Assembly: GCA_015039465.1 (NCBI GenBank) | Contig: MU130701.1 | Coordinates: 457,026-521,025, forward strand | Reading direction: 5' to 3' | Origin: Phlegmacium glaucopus | Lineage: Eukaryota; Basidiomycota; Agaricomycetes; Agaricales; Cortinariaceae | DNA: 64,000 bases | Shown here: one piece after another, positions 23,347 through 33,769 of the stretch | Numbering within the stretch: the stretch's first letter is position 1 | How the letters are laid out: every line of letters begins with the position of its first letter | The notes under the pieces: model-generated | What the model was told of the DNA's origin: nothing | The model's database searches: none | Seen by the model: the letters and a program-made list of their open reading frames with translations, nothing else | Translations under genes and position numbers: made by a program

Positions 23347-24568
23347 TCACTCTGCTAGTTTTTGCCTAATGAGATAGGTATAGACTTCGATGCCAAGAGG
23401 GGTCATCCATCTAGGATCTGTGGTATCCATTTCATCATCATATACACCGAGTTCTTCCATGAATAGGTCTATCTCTTGGTCCTTGTAGTCTTCTGTAGGG
23501 TTACCGCCACATACACTAACAGTAAGGCACCGTTGGAAGTGTAAACGAAGAAACCGATCGCTGGGGCGATTGTGACCATTGACAAAAGTGAGATGGCTTT
23601 TTAACGGTGCACGGCATTTCATATTTTCTGATCCATCAAAGACGACAATACGGTAGTTTTCCTGCATTCCATTCACATTAGAAATGGCCGAATGGGTTAA
23701 AGTCTAGGGAACACATACATCCACATCCACTCCAAGCTTGTTTTCATAAAAGAGAGCAACAACATCCCGGCAGCCTGATATGGTATTGGTCACCACCATG
23801 AATTCGCTAAGATCGCATGAAGCAGGATCATCATGGTACGTCCTCTCTACCCATGGATCTTCAGCTAACTGGTACAACGACCACGTGATAAGAGGTACTA
23901 AGCGCACAATCAATTCGTGGGGTTATTTGTGCTTACCGTATATCCTAAGAAAGGAGGAAATATCCAAGTGGCTACCAAAGTATCGGGGTCACAGGTAGGC
24001 GAAACACCAGTGAACACGCATTGCTTATCTCTCGCCAGAGTTTTTTCCGCGATGGAAGATGGTAATGCAGCCTGCTCCATATTAGACAAAGTAGGATGTA
24101 TCAAACAAAAAATTGACGCGCTTTGTTGGCGAGTGCGGCGCTATGTTTCTCAAAAAATCTCCCCTTCCTTGCGTATGAGGAGGGTGGTTTGAAGATATAT
24201 GCCGTACTTGACTCCGAGCCATCTGCAATCGTTTGGAGCTCGCCAGGCCTGCTGTTGTACGCGAAGTACTAGTGAATTTTCTTACCTTCTTCATAAATCC
24301 CGTAGTCTCCTGGAACAATATTCTCTTGAGATGCTCGAGACAGGGCAAGACCGTCTCGTTCGACGGTATATGTGAGTACGTAGGCAGGTCGTATAACAAT
24401 AGGGAATAGGGTGAACTCTTCCAGTGAGAAATCAGGATCCTGAGTCTGGACGACGGTGGTTATCCAGCGATGTGCTGTAGAGATGCTGGTAGGTGAGTTG
24501 GTATCAACACGCCAGCCTGGAGCTGTCAGATGACCAATTCGATACAGTTAAAGCAACTACCTACCCAT
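23347..24568 (-). CDS. HNH-nuclease-family protein lacking the HNH histidines
   Basis: A four-base first exon (ATGG, 24568-24565) joins CTCCAGGC to give MAPGWRVDTNS. The next block is TAHRWITTVVQTQDPDFSLE and VLTYTVERDGLALSRASQEN, then introns, then KTLARDKQCVFTGVSPTCDP with DTLVATWIFPPFLGYT. A later exon has CDLSEFMVVTNTISGCRDVV, and the C-terminal module is PLKSHLTFVNGHNRPSDRFL through TDPRWMTPLGIEVYTYLIRQ to the stop at 23347. This is the layout of basidiomycete HNH-type proteins, but LEVAHIFP of the paralogue at 26730 is LVATWIFP here, and its DIHTLFDD is DVVALFYE. So the catalytic histidines are absent and nuclease activity is unlikely. Short intronic stretches between exons were placed by eye. 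Confidence 0.65.
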
Positions 24569-24596
24569 TATGATTTTGTGAGTATGGCTGCACCAA

Positions 24597-24940
24597 ATGA
24601 ACACATTGCGCTCTTGCTGAGCAGATTTCTTCGACAAAACGTGTGCAGGAGAGTACATGATCCTGATGTTATGAAAGTAACTGGTGAGTGTACGGTCACG
24701 GTGGAGAATCACAAATATATATCAACAAGCATTCTTAGTGGATTCTTATCGTGATCATCGATTCAACTCTACTCTCTCCAACCAGTCTCTGGTTTTGATT
24801 CAACTTTTGACATTGTCTATGGAATATCTCCCGGAACCTAATTCTTATCTCAATGAAGCGGAGAGAAATGTGCATGTATGGTGCTCTCTCGTGGTGGAGT
24901 GCACTGATCCACAGTTTCTTGGCGAGCCCACTCTAGGGCT
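24597..24940 (+). CDS. Possible truncated hypothetical gene
   Basis: MAAPNEHIALLLSRFLRQNV and, across a GTGAGT..TTAG intron (about 24684-24737), VDSYRDHRFNSTLSNQSLVL with further helical sequence. The frame runs into the TIR element starting at 24943. No family recognised. The splice and amphipathic pattern hint at coding sequence, but it starts within about 30 bp of the opposite-strand HNH gene start and may be chance. Confidence 0.2.
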
Positions 24941-24942
24941 AG

Positions 24943-25815
24943 TAAGATAGATGCCACCAGGAACCGGCACCCCTATGTAAGCAGCTTACTAAGCGCCAAG
25001 AGCGGCGAAATGTTGGGTTTGAGAAATTTCTAAAAAGATTTTAAGTCGGAAAAGCATTAAAAATGACATTGGAGAATAAAAAAATTATGCTACAGTTTTA
25101 GGGATATTTTTTAAGCTTTCAAATGCATCCAAATGGGCTTTATAAGATTCCTTGAGCTCAGCAACAATTTCAGCAGGGAGTGTACGGTGGCCATGATATT
25201 TCTTGCTGGCCCAAGAAGCTTCTGGACCTGAAAGGCCTGTGCATATGAGTTGATGAACCTTGCGGAATGGTTGGCATATCTGTCACCTGTGGAACATCAT
25301 AAGTCAGTGAAAATATAATAGTTTAAATCAGATACTATGCTGTAAGATTTGGAGCTGTAGGACTTCATGGGACCGTAGCTGTGGTCCTAAGTTAGCGAGT
25401 CTGGACTTTGCGGCCTTGGATTTCCGTCCCATTGTTGATTTTACGGTGTCTGTGCCACTATCGCACTCTAATTGCGCTCCAAGATGTCGATAAAAGATCT
25501 GAGATTAGACCACGTGATGCTTTATGTAAGCGGCGAAATGTTTGGCTAAAAATTCGACTGAATTTTCTTTTACCTTTTCTGTGCACAAAAGTGACATTGG
25601 AAGCTTTTTCTGAGTTCAATAAAAAAGGAGAAATTTTCATTGATCAAAGAAGTTTTTAAGAATTCTAAGCACAGAGATATGTTTACAAAGTAGCTCTAAT
25701 CTGTTTGGTGGGCTTGCATTTTCGAAATATTCCTTTTGTGGCAGGTTATTGAGGTCGAGAAATCAAGCTCAATCTGCTTACATAAGGGGTGCCGGTTCCT
25801 GGTGGCATCTATCTT
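24943..25815. mobile_element. TIR element between the two HNH genes
   Basis: 873-bp unit with long inverted ends: TAAGATAGATGCCACCAGGA with AACCGGCACCCCT at the left and the reverse complement at 25775-25815, differing by one base over about 42 bp. No clear target duplication could be assigned. It contains a short transposon-protein-like frame on the minus strand (25085-25288) and an internal repeat of the GCGGCGAAATG type (25000, 25530). Confidence 0.65.
25085..25288 (-). pseudogene. Transposon-protein C-terminal fragment
   Basis: Minus-strand frame without a start codon: QICQPFRKVHQLICTGLSG then PEASWASKKYHGHRTLPAEI and a charged helix to TAA at 25085-25087. About 67 codons. It lies wholly inside the TIR element. 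The exact family is not recognised; it may be the tail of the element's lost transposase or an associated gene. Confidence 0.3.
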
Positions 25816-25926
25816 AGCAGGCATGCTAGACATTCATATTCAATGTAAATTCACTCTGATTGAGCTTTAGGCATATACGTAAATAACAATGGGCCCCCAG
25901 TTTCCGTGTTCTACAAATGGCTTTCC

Positions 25927-26678
25927 TTACAGCTATTTGCGAAATGGTAGATGTTTTGGAAATTTTTTCATCTGCACCTTTGTTTACGGTAAACAACCAG
26001 ATATAATATAGCGCAAACAAACCGTGCATCAATCTGCATTGCTCCACTTTCCCCCACCTTGCTTGAAAACAAGGGGGTCCCGGGATTTTAGTCCGTGACC
26101 TGAGGAGGGGGGGGGGGTACCTGCTGAGGGCTTAAATTTTTTTTCTATTATCACTTTAAACACACATTTCCTGCTACTACACAGTATTTCTGCCCCTGTA
26201 TCATCATAACATAGCTAAATACAGTTCATATTTGCCTTCTGGGCATGGTTATTTATGTTTTTAAGTGATAAAAGATTGTTAAAAAACATATGGAGAGTCA
26301 GAAAACATATGGAGACCACCTATAACTGGATGATCCGACCACATCCCATCAAAACATACCTAATTTGGACGAAAACATACCCTTTTTGGAAGGAGGGGGG
26401 TAGGTCAAAATGCCTTAAATTTTTTTACCGACCCCGTGCCATTTTTACAATTCCTGGACCCCCTTGCTTGAAAATCACTATGTCATCGCAATATATTGAT
26501 TGTTGACCCCAAGTTGACCCTGTTGGTGACAAGGAGCCTATACTAGATGTAAATAGCGCAGCCACTCCACTGCTTTCCACTCATGCGCATCAATTCTACC
26601 TAATTATGGGTATTTATACAAATAAAGGCGCACATGAGAAATTTTCCAAAATGTCTACCATTTCGCAAATAGCTGTAA
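25927..26678. mobile_element. Inverted-repeat element with a nested hAT MITE
   Basis: The ends are TTACAGCTATTTGCGAAATG at 25927 and its reverse complement CATTTCGCAAATAGCTGTAA at 26659-26678, with arm similarity continuing for about 80-100 bp. The middle is occupied by the MITE 26070-26466. No target duplication is evident. A GAGGAGGGGGGGGGGGT run lies near 26101. Confidence 0.6.
26070..26466. mobile_element. hAT-type MITE, nested
   Basis: 397-bp unit with TIR CAAGGGGGTCC / GGACCCCCTTG and a perfect 8-bp duplication CTTGAAAA at 26062-26069 and 26467-26474. No coding capacity. The 8-bp duplication is the hAT hallmark. Confidence 0.85.
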
Positions 26679-26729
26679 TAATAAAACAACGTCATAGAGA
26701 CGGTCGGCTTTTGTCATCAAAGTTTTTCG

Positions 26730-27550
26730 ATGCGTTCTCATAATGGGATGTCTACAGACTTCAAAAAAATGGCTCTCTTTCCCTGTCAAGACCCACGACA
26801 TTACACATTATCTCTCGGCGCTATACCATCTGTTACAGATCCCTTACCCCAAGATCTCCAATCCAAAATAGACGAAGGTCATTACATGTTATACCAAGCT
26901 GGTAATACCAGTTTTGTTACCTGAGTACTTGAGTCATGCAATTGATTCATTGAACGTTCTCTAGACAGGGTTGGGAACTTCCTTGCTTTTTGGCCATCAC
27001 TCGCCCCTAGCTATTTTCCCCGACGAATCTGTACTGCTTCCCAAACCTGTACTCCTTCTCCAGGTAGCACGTCTTCTGGCAAGCCACCTCGGGTAAGTCT
27101 GCTAAAATTCCTCTTTTTCAGCTATCCTAAAGTTTCCAGAATACTAAAACCCGTCTTGAGGTGTGTATGAGAGACAAGTGTTGCTTAATTACAGGCCAAG
27201 CAGCTGTCAAACGTGCACGTGGTGGAAATTTTACTGGGCTAGAAGTTGCTCACATATTTCCTTTGATGGGTGTCGGTAATGTGAGTATGCTTTCCTCAAT
27301 GTCTATCATGCTAAAATGTCCTCCACTGTAGTCCACCTGGACATATGGTATGGCAGCTGATGCTAAAGCCAAAGTAAACACTTGCAAACGTGCAGATGCT
27401 CCACAGAATGCCATTCTGCTTCGAGTGGATATTCATACCCTATTTGATGACTATCAATGGAGCCTGTGGGTATGTCAAATAAGTGTAAAATATTTTACAT
27501 TTTTCTAACTGACCTTGCAGCCAGTAACAGATAAGACCGTTGTTAGGGGA
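26730..27550 (+). CDS. HNH endonuclease-family gene, 3' truncated
   Basis: Start ATG 26730 (MRSHNGMSTDFKKMALFPCQ). Introns at about 26902-26963, 27094-27141, 27282-27331 and 27472-27520 keep frame. The HNH core is TRLEVCMRDKCCLITGQAAV, GGNFTGLEVAHIFPLMGVGN (first His), and NAILLRVDIHTLFDDYQWSL (Asn and last His), so all three signature residues are present, unlike the copy at 23347. After the last intron the frame reads PVTDKTVVRG and stops (TAA, near 27550), earlier than expected; the usual C-terminal region is missing. Probably a truncated but core-intact copy. Head-to-head with the other HNH gene across three small elements. Confidence 0.7.
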
Positions 27551-28534
27551 TAACCCTGAGGTATATACCATCTTCACTGTTGATATTTTATCCTTATTTC
27601 GACTTGATTACATACTTATTTGCCACTGTTTGGCTACCACCCTATTTCGAGTAGTAGTCAGTAATTACTGACCTTATCTCATTATTAACTGGAATTCCCT
27701 ACTTTGCTAGCTTGCTGCTGCTATTATCTAGTCTTTATAGACTGTTTACTCTCTTTAGAGTCCCCTTCTCCTCTTATATGTAGGTTTCCCTAACAACCGC
27801 TAGAGTTGTGTGATTTGAAAAGTCAGGTGCCACAGCTCTGGGTAAGCACAATGCGATCATAAATTTGAGTTCATCAAATTTGGGTACTGTATCCTCCCTG
27901 AGCATGGCATTGATCAAGGAGCACTTTTGGATTGCTTTGCTCTTGCATGTCAAAGGCTTTGGCAAGAGGGCAGCTGCTGGGTTCCGATCTACATTGCTCT
28001 AGCTTTTCCAAGTACTACTTTTGTTGCTGCTCTCTACTTTTGCTTGCTGTCAAGACCCTACAATGTTGTTGTCACATCCTATGTTGTTCAAACTGTACAA
28101 TATATATAATGAATCAATATTACAATGCTTAGAGTCTAGAGACATGACTTCACAGCGCTATCTTACAATTTAAGGTAAAACCTTGTACTTGCTTGACAAA
28201 GCCATCAGCAAAACACATCAGCCCCTGAACCCTCCTTGTAACCCCCTTGACTCACTTGATGCAAATTCAAGAAGCAAATTAAGGATTGGATAACCCTACT
28301 TGATAGTCTTACTGCCCAGAATAATTGGTTATCAGAGTTTTTGTTCTTATTTTGCTCACTTATACCTATAAGGACAGATTCAAGTGGGAAAAGGATGACA
28401 AGTAGAAATCAAGTTAGTGACTGGGCTTGAACAAGAACAATCTCCTTGAACAAGTGACTGTCATTCTTGTCATCATTTATAACTAAGAAGATAGAATTAG
28501 AATTAGAAAAAGATTAAAATTATAAAAACCCCCT
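27551..28534. other. Unassigned, about 980 bp
   Basis: AT-rich sequence with no convincing gene. A minus-strand frame at 27774-27965 (63 codons) has no recognised family. The start TGTTAGGGGATAACCC at about 27540 resembles LTR ends, but no matching partner or duplication was found. Confidence 0.35.
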
Positions 28535-29498
28535 TAGTGCTTGAAATTCTGGTTTTAAAACTGCAAAAAGACCACAATCCAGTTTTTTGAAATTTGAGGA
28601 TCAAAGACCAAAAAAAGACCAGTCTCAATGCACTGGTCTTTGCAGTTAAGACTGGTCTGAACCAAAAAAAAATTATACCACTAATTTACTGCTTTCCAAC
28701 AAGTCCAAGATCACAAAAAAGGATAAAAACTGGCTTAGAAATAAATAAAACTGTGAGATATTTGATAAAATCCAAATCTTAACAGAATTCAATGTTCTTG
28801 GGCTCATTTTGATGATCTTATTTGAATGAACAAATTTTTTTGATACAAAAATGTATATTTCTGTGCAGAAAACTGGTTAAAGACCAGTTATAATCATTTA
28901 AGACTGGAATCTGGTCTAATCTGGTCTATGACTGCAAAAAACCAATGTAGATGGGTCTTGAGCAGTCCAGTTTGGTCTTTTGACATCTAAGGACTTAGGT
29001 ATTAGGGCAACTGCAACACTGACTTAGTCAAGCTAGCAGGGGATCCAAAGTTAATAATATTATAAGTAATAGGTTACATCAAACTCACCTAGCAGGGGAT
29101 CCAAAGAGGAAAGGATAAGGATCCCTGCTAGGATGGGGGGGTATTTAAGTACTAATATGGACATAACAGAGATATGTAAATAAATAAGGAAATGGTGTGA
29201 TAAATAAAGATAATAAAAATGGTGTCATGTGAAAATGAATAAAATAATAAAATAAGAAGAAGTTGAATCAGGATCAGGAGTTGGACTGGGACCAATTGGG
29301 ATTTGGGAGTTGAGCCAGTCAGTTCAGGTTTGGGTTTGGGTCAAGTTCGTCGATGAGGTGGAATATACAAAGTTGCGGTCAGGTGCAGATTCAGAAATTG
29401 AATTGGGAGTTGGTTTGGGAGTTGGTTTGGGAGTTGGTTCAGGAGTTGGTTCAAGATCAGGCCTGATCAGGAGTCGGGGGTTGGGCGAGAAACCAGTA

Positions 29499-30848
29499 TC
29501 CTGCACCAATACTGATTGGTAGTGTGGGTAAAAAGCTTAAAAGTTGCCATCATGAGGATAAAGCAGACTTTGAATTCACTTGCCTGTTTTGGAAGCAGCC
29601 CTGAATTGTGTTTCTGGTCAACAAATAATTCATTCAATGTTATCATCCTCATCGCTCATCTTATTCACAATGTCTTTCACCATGTTATCTATCATCTACA
29701 CTATTGACATGATCCTGCACATCTACCATCCATTTATTCCTTGGCTAGTGATACAACAAAGTGATCAATCCACTATTCACATTGGTCATTGGCTCGCATT
29801 TGATCATATCTATGGCCCATCATTTCAAGAATGGCCCATTTATGGACACATCAGCTACATCTCCCATTATGTAAAAGGCTTTGTCATTGTTGTTGTGGCT
29901 ATGGACCCACAAGTCTTCCCCTCAGCTATCTATCTTGCCATACCTTGCTCCTGGATCTCACTCAGTCCCCTATCCTCGATTATCTACATCTTATCTTTTC
30001 ATTCACTGCCAAAACCAACATTCATGTGGTACCTGGATTATTCCCACCCTCTTTATGACACTTTAGGAAGTCCAGGAGGATCACAACTAAGCAGGAGTTG
30101 CAGATGAATCAGCAGCAGAGGATTATTCTTGCAGTGTGTCAAGTGTTATCAAGGCTGCATGACATGGGATCATGGGCAAGTGGTATTTTCTCGGGAACAA
30201 GGCTGTGCCTTTTAAGTGTTGACTCAGGACCTTTCATATTTTGACATGACCACACAGCTATGGAGTTGATATATTTTTGCTATTGGACTATGCACACTGC
30301 CTTTTCCTCCTTTCTCTTGCACTTTGACACTTTACAGATTTTTTTATTGTTCCTTCTTCTTTTCCATTGTTCTTTTCTTCTCACAGCCGTTGTCTCTTTA
30401 TCTTTCTTCCTTTGACAGCATGTACTTCTTTCTTTTTTATTGTTCTACATAGCCTCATCCTTAGGGTATAAATACTGCTCTTTTGTACCATGATAGGTAG
30501 TTCCTCCCAATCCACTTCTTAGTCCTCTTCAGTCATCATCTCAGTGGAATTCCTCCCTCTAAGTTCGTTTTTTCTGCCCCTTACTGTCAATCTATCCACA
30601 TTGTCTACTGCTATAGTCTCGCCAAAGACTCTTTCTCATTCATCCTCTTTTCTATACTCTCTTACCTCAGTCACCTTTCTATTCATCTTCATCTTCATCC
30701 TCATCACCTCTATTCTTTCCCCCTACCTCTGTGTGTTACAAGTCTAAGGATAAGCCTTCCCTAAACAAATAACAGGGAGTCTTTTGACCTAAAGACTGGT
30801 CCACTGCTCTCTGGTTGGTGTTTTATATCAACACAAATATGATTTATA
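29499..30848. repeat. Dispersed repeat X, copy 1 (LTR-like)
   Basis: 1350 bp that matches 51848-53785 in the same orientation. Starts TCCTGCACCAATACTGATTG and ends GATTTATA. Near the 3' third both copies have GGTATAAATACTGCTCTTTT, a TATA-box-like promoter followed by a pyrimidine-rich leader, so X may be a long solo LTR. Most differences from copy 2 are C to T or G to A at CG positions, meaning this copy has decayed by CpG mutation. Confidence 0.75.
29670..30107 (+). CDS. Conserved open frame inside repeat X, copy 1
   Basis: A 146-codon frame that is also open over its full length in the other X copy (52019-52456). It starts MSFTMLSIIYTIDMILHIYH and ends in GSPGGSQLSRSCR. Predicted product is hydrophobic with several short apolar segments (VKGFVIVVVAMD, SLSPLSSIIYILSF). 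No family recognised. The open frame in both copies could reflect function or simply shared ancestry and few stop-generating changes, since CpG decay mostly altered Arg codons to His or Cys. Confidence 0.3.
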   Translation: MSFTMLSIIYTIDMILHIYHPFIPWLVIQQSDQSTIHIGHWLAFDHIYGPSFQEWPIYGHISYISHYVKGFVIVVVAMDPQVFPSAIYLAIPCSWISLSPLSSIIYILSFHSLPKPTFMWYLDYSHPLYDTLGSPGGSQLSRSCR

Positions 30849-30942
30849 CTGGGTGTCCCCTAACATTAGGTGGACCAGTCTCAGTCTCAGTCTATGTCCC
30901 TGGGGCTCAAAAGACTGGCCCAGGCCAGACTTTCAAGCACTA

Positions 30943-31200
30943 GGCCTTCATTGTTGCTATTCCTGTTGTCAGGTAGTGGTGCCTACTAATAAGATAATGC
31001 CACTGTCAGTGCCATCATCCATGGCCTAATAAAGAAAAAAAACCCCAAAGTGAGGGTATTTTTGGGTCCATTGTCATTGTCCCAGGTGACATGGCAGGAG
31101 CCTGGAGGAAGTGGTGTGATGCTGGAAGTGTTGTTGACAATGTGGTAACATGGCAACATGGTTGAATGTTGAACATTGTTTGCAAGGTTTAGGGAATATC
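30943..31200. other. Intergenic strip before the Copia element
   Basis: No gene or repeat recognised. Confidence 0.4.
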
Positions 31201-31538
31201 TGTTAAACGAGTAGTTATCTTATCTACTAGATTAGATTAGATACAAGTAGATACTTGTAGTGTAGATGTCCGTACCACCGGACCAACGTGTGATAGCCAT
31301 CACACATGTGCGATCCTTATCACGCACATGCTACCCCAGGTAGCTTCTAGGGGCTGTGCTTATAGTGTGCACAGACCATCTACAAACAGTATATAAGCAG
31401 TAGATACACCGCTAATATACTTCACTTGGATATACATCTAAGTACCTAGTTAGTAGCACACTCTACATACCAAAGGTAAGCTAGTAAGATAACCACGACC
31501 AGCTCTGCGCACATAAGCAACTCGTTTGCTGCGCAACA
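31201..31538 (+). mobile_element. 5' LTR of Copia element
   Basis: 338 bp, begins TGTTAAACGAGTAG and ends GCTGCGCAACA, directly before the primer site. Contains ACAGTATATAAGCAG (TATA box) and blocks shared with the LTR at 9939-10200. The 5-bp flank is ATATC; the 3' LTR was not found in the window. Confidence 0.75.
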
Positions 31539-31550
31539 GGTTATGGGCCC
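31539..31550 (+). promoter_or_regulatory. Primer binding site, initiator-tRNA anticodon-arm type
   Basis: GGTTATGGGCCC sits directly after the LTR and is complementary to GGGCCCATAACC of the initiator Met tRNA anticodon arm. This matches the half-tRNA priming known for copia. Confidence 0.65.
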
Positions 31551-31763
31551 CAATAGCAGTCGTAACACTTAGCAGCGACCACGGTTGTCTTACAGAATAG
31601 CTTAAACCTATGCTGTTTGCTTTCACAAGCATAAGCACCAGGTAGCTGCTGTACCCTCTGGACACTGTCACTGACGGTGATAAGACCAACCTGATTAATG
31701 TCGTTTGCTTTCATTAGCAACCAAGACTGATGAGGTGTTTCTTTCAGAAACCAAACCAACATC

Positions 31764-32548
31764 ATGTCTGGACAAATCGACCGCCTCGTTTCTCTTCTCG
31801 ATGGTAACAACTACCCCAAATGGGCTGAGCAGATGACAAACTATCTGCGCTCCCAAGGGCTCTGGCTGTATCCCTCTGCTGGGATCAGCTACCCCAAACT
31901 CCCAGAAGGGGCTACTGCTGCTGAAAAAGCAGCAAATGCACCCATTATGTTGGAGTGGACCATAAAAGACCAACAAGCGTTGGGGATTATCCATCTCCGA
32001 ATCGCTGACAGCTGTCGAGTCCACATCAAGGACTCAAACTATAGCTCAACAGCTTGGAAGGCGTTGAAAGACACTTATTCCAAGACTGGGTCTTCAGTCA
32101 TACATGCCGATTTCCGGCAGGCTGTTGGTTTCCGACTCTCTGGCAATTCTCCTGCCAAAGAGATCGACCAACTGGTAGGTCTCCTCGAACGACTAAAGTT
32201 GAACAAGGCAGACCTTGCTGAGCCTATCAGGGCGTTGATTGTCGTCAATGCCATTCCCCACAAATGGGATGCTGCCGCATCTCATATACTCCTGAGCACA
32301 CCCTTTGAAGCACTGACTGTATCAGCAGTAAGGGCTGCTGTAGTGAGTGAGTTTGAAAGGGCTGCAAAGCCTACCTCATCCGCTGCCAAAGCCAACAAGC
32401 TTTCGGCTGTTAAGCGAAAGGGTAAGTCTCCTGCTTTTAAACAGCAACAGCAACAACCTGCTAAGCCTGTCAATAAAGCACCACAGGTGACCAACGAACC
32501 CAGGAAAAAGCACAAACGTGCTGGGAAGAAGGTCAAAGCAGCGCGCGA
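31764..32548 (+). CDS. Copia Gag, 5' portion (interrupted by W1)
   Basis: MSGQIDRLVSLLDGNNYPKW opens a UBN2/Copia-type Gag: WTIKDQQALGIIHLRIADSC, YSSTAWKALKDTYSKTGSSV, FRLSGNSPAKEIDQLVGLLE, AIPHKWDAAASHILLS, VSAVRAAVVSEFERA, then a basic low-complexity tail (FKQQQQQPAK, KKHKRAGKKVKAAR). About 262 residues. The frame would stop soon after 32548 only because element W1 is inserted; discounting W1 and one 4-bp duplication it continues into 33774. The Gag of the fragment at 8953 is a clear relative. Confidence 0.85.
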
Positions 32549-33769
32549 TGATACACTGTCAGTACGCTAGGTGCTGTACTAACTGAGGTGTGATGCGGCT
32601 CGGGGCTTCGGTGGCCTAAACACTGAGTCAAGTATATGCAGAAAGGTTCCAATTAAGGTAGGGCAATGAGATATGACACGAGCGAAACGAGGAGCGATGT
32701 AATAACGAAAGGGCGACGCAGTGACAAAGGGGAGACGCAGTGACAAGGGGGAGACGCAGTGACAAAGGGGAGACGCAGTGACAAAGGGGAGACGCAGTGA
32801 CAAAGGGGAGATGCAGTGACAAAGGGGTGACGCAGTGACAAAGGGGCAACGCAGTGACAAAGGGGCAACGCAGTGACAAAGTATAGTCGCTGTATGGGCA
32901 ACTCGCAGTAAAATGCAATGAAACAAAGGCAAACAACAAGAGAGACGATGACAAGACTTAATTCTATACTCTGGGGAGAGAGGCAAATACTTTCTTATTG
33001 TCCTTTGTAACTAAATTACAGGATGTTTTTATAGTAGGTAGAGGAGATCACATGGCTAAGTTGCACATGGGTATCTATAAAACAAATCAAAATGATGAAA
33101 CAGGAGTCCAAGAGGGACTAGGCAAAATGGGGAGACAAAACATCAGGGATAGTGGGTGATAAATGAAAGAGGACCGGTCGTTGCTCCGAGGACCGGCAGG
33201 AGACATGTGGTATAGAGAGGCAATCAAGGAGCGATGGTAAATGTATCAAAAATAAAGGAAACAAAGTGTTTGAGGTAACTGAAGAGAAATAAAAGAATAT
33301 AAATGATCAGCGACCCAAAATACCCAATGGTGTTAAGGAACTTCTCGATCCGGTGCTTGTCGCTGGATAGGAGTGACTGGTAGGGTAGCAATGACGATTC
33401 GACACAGAACAATTTGGTGTAGTGTAAGGGGACATCGGTCTGGGCAGTGGACATGCCTACAACTCCTAGATGAGTGAGCATTACCAAATATGGAAAAAGC
33501 ATGACTATACACGTGACCGCTGGTGAAAGGGAGTGAAAGGGAGGCAGAACACCTAATGTCGTCCGGGTACTGCCGGAAAAAGGGGCAATCATATGAGCAA
33601 AATATAGCCAAGGCATTTAGGAAGCTTCTGGGACAGTAGGGGCGACGACCGAATAGCCAGAGACTTATCTATGCAATAAAACAGCAAATAGTCGGTGTAA
33701 GAGGTGACGTAGAGCGATGTCGCTGCCAAAAATGCGAAAAACGAAGGCAGGGAACCAGCATGTTCATCA
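32549..33769. mobile_element. LTR-like element W, copy 1
   Basis: 1221 bp, starts TGATACACTGTCAG and ends CATGTTCATCA: TG...CA with TGAT/ATCA inverted ends. It is in opposite orientation to, and the same length as, copy 2 at 57688-58908. Flanks GCGA / GCAA fit a 4-bp target duplication with one transition. Contains eight or so 19-bp tandem units (GACGCAGTGACAAAGGGGA) at about 32713-32880 and, read on the minus strand, a TATAAAAA box. No coding sequence; probably a solo LTR. Confidence 0.7.
32713..32880. repeat. 19-bp tandem repeat in W1
   Basis: Eight to nine near-identical units of GACGCAGTGACAAAGGGGA. Because 19 is not a multiple of three, all three minus-strand frames stay open here, giving long but spurious reading frames. 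Confidence 0.9.

Larger units (their letters stand above)
29000..30865. mobile_element. Solo LTR, family Y, copy 2, interrupted by X1
   Basis: Same start (TATTAGGGCAACTGCAAC, one base off TGTTAGGG) and same end (GGTGTCCCCTAACA) as the solo LTR at 1787-2199. It is flanked by a perfect 5-bp duplication TTAGG at 28995-28999 and 30866-30870. It contains imperfect tandem GGAGTTGGTTTG units near 29403-29455. Repeat X (29499-30848) is inserted 17 bp before its end. This copy has far fewer CG dinucleotides than copy 1. Confidence 0.8.
28535..30942. mobile_element. TIR element carrying a nested LTR and repeat X
   Basis: Ends TAGTGCTTGAAATTCTGG (28535) and its near reverse complement CCAGACTTTCAAGCACTA (30925-30942). 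The element proper is about 540 bp (28535-28999 plus 30866-30942) and is full of AAGACTGGTCT-type words in both orientations. No clear 8-bp duplication. The rest is the inserted LTR at 29000-30865. Confidence 0.5.

Noticed and set aside
24530..24754. Open frame overlapping the start of the histidine-less HNH gene on the other strand
   Set aside because: Its first part overlaps the better supported HNH exon; only the portion after 24597 was kept, with low confidence.
27540..27556. TGTTAGGGGATAACCC as a left LTR end pairing with TCCCCTAACA at 30856-30865
   Set aside because: The right end is fully explained by solo LTR Y2, whose own TTAGG duplication fits; the left word lacks a matching duplication.
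32579..32986. Long minus-strand open frames (up to 135 codons) with repeated HCVSPLSLRLPFVTASP-type peptides
   Set aside because: They arise from the 19-bp tandem array in W1, which keeps all three frames open. The same occurs in W2. Not genes.
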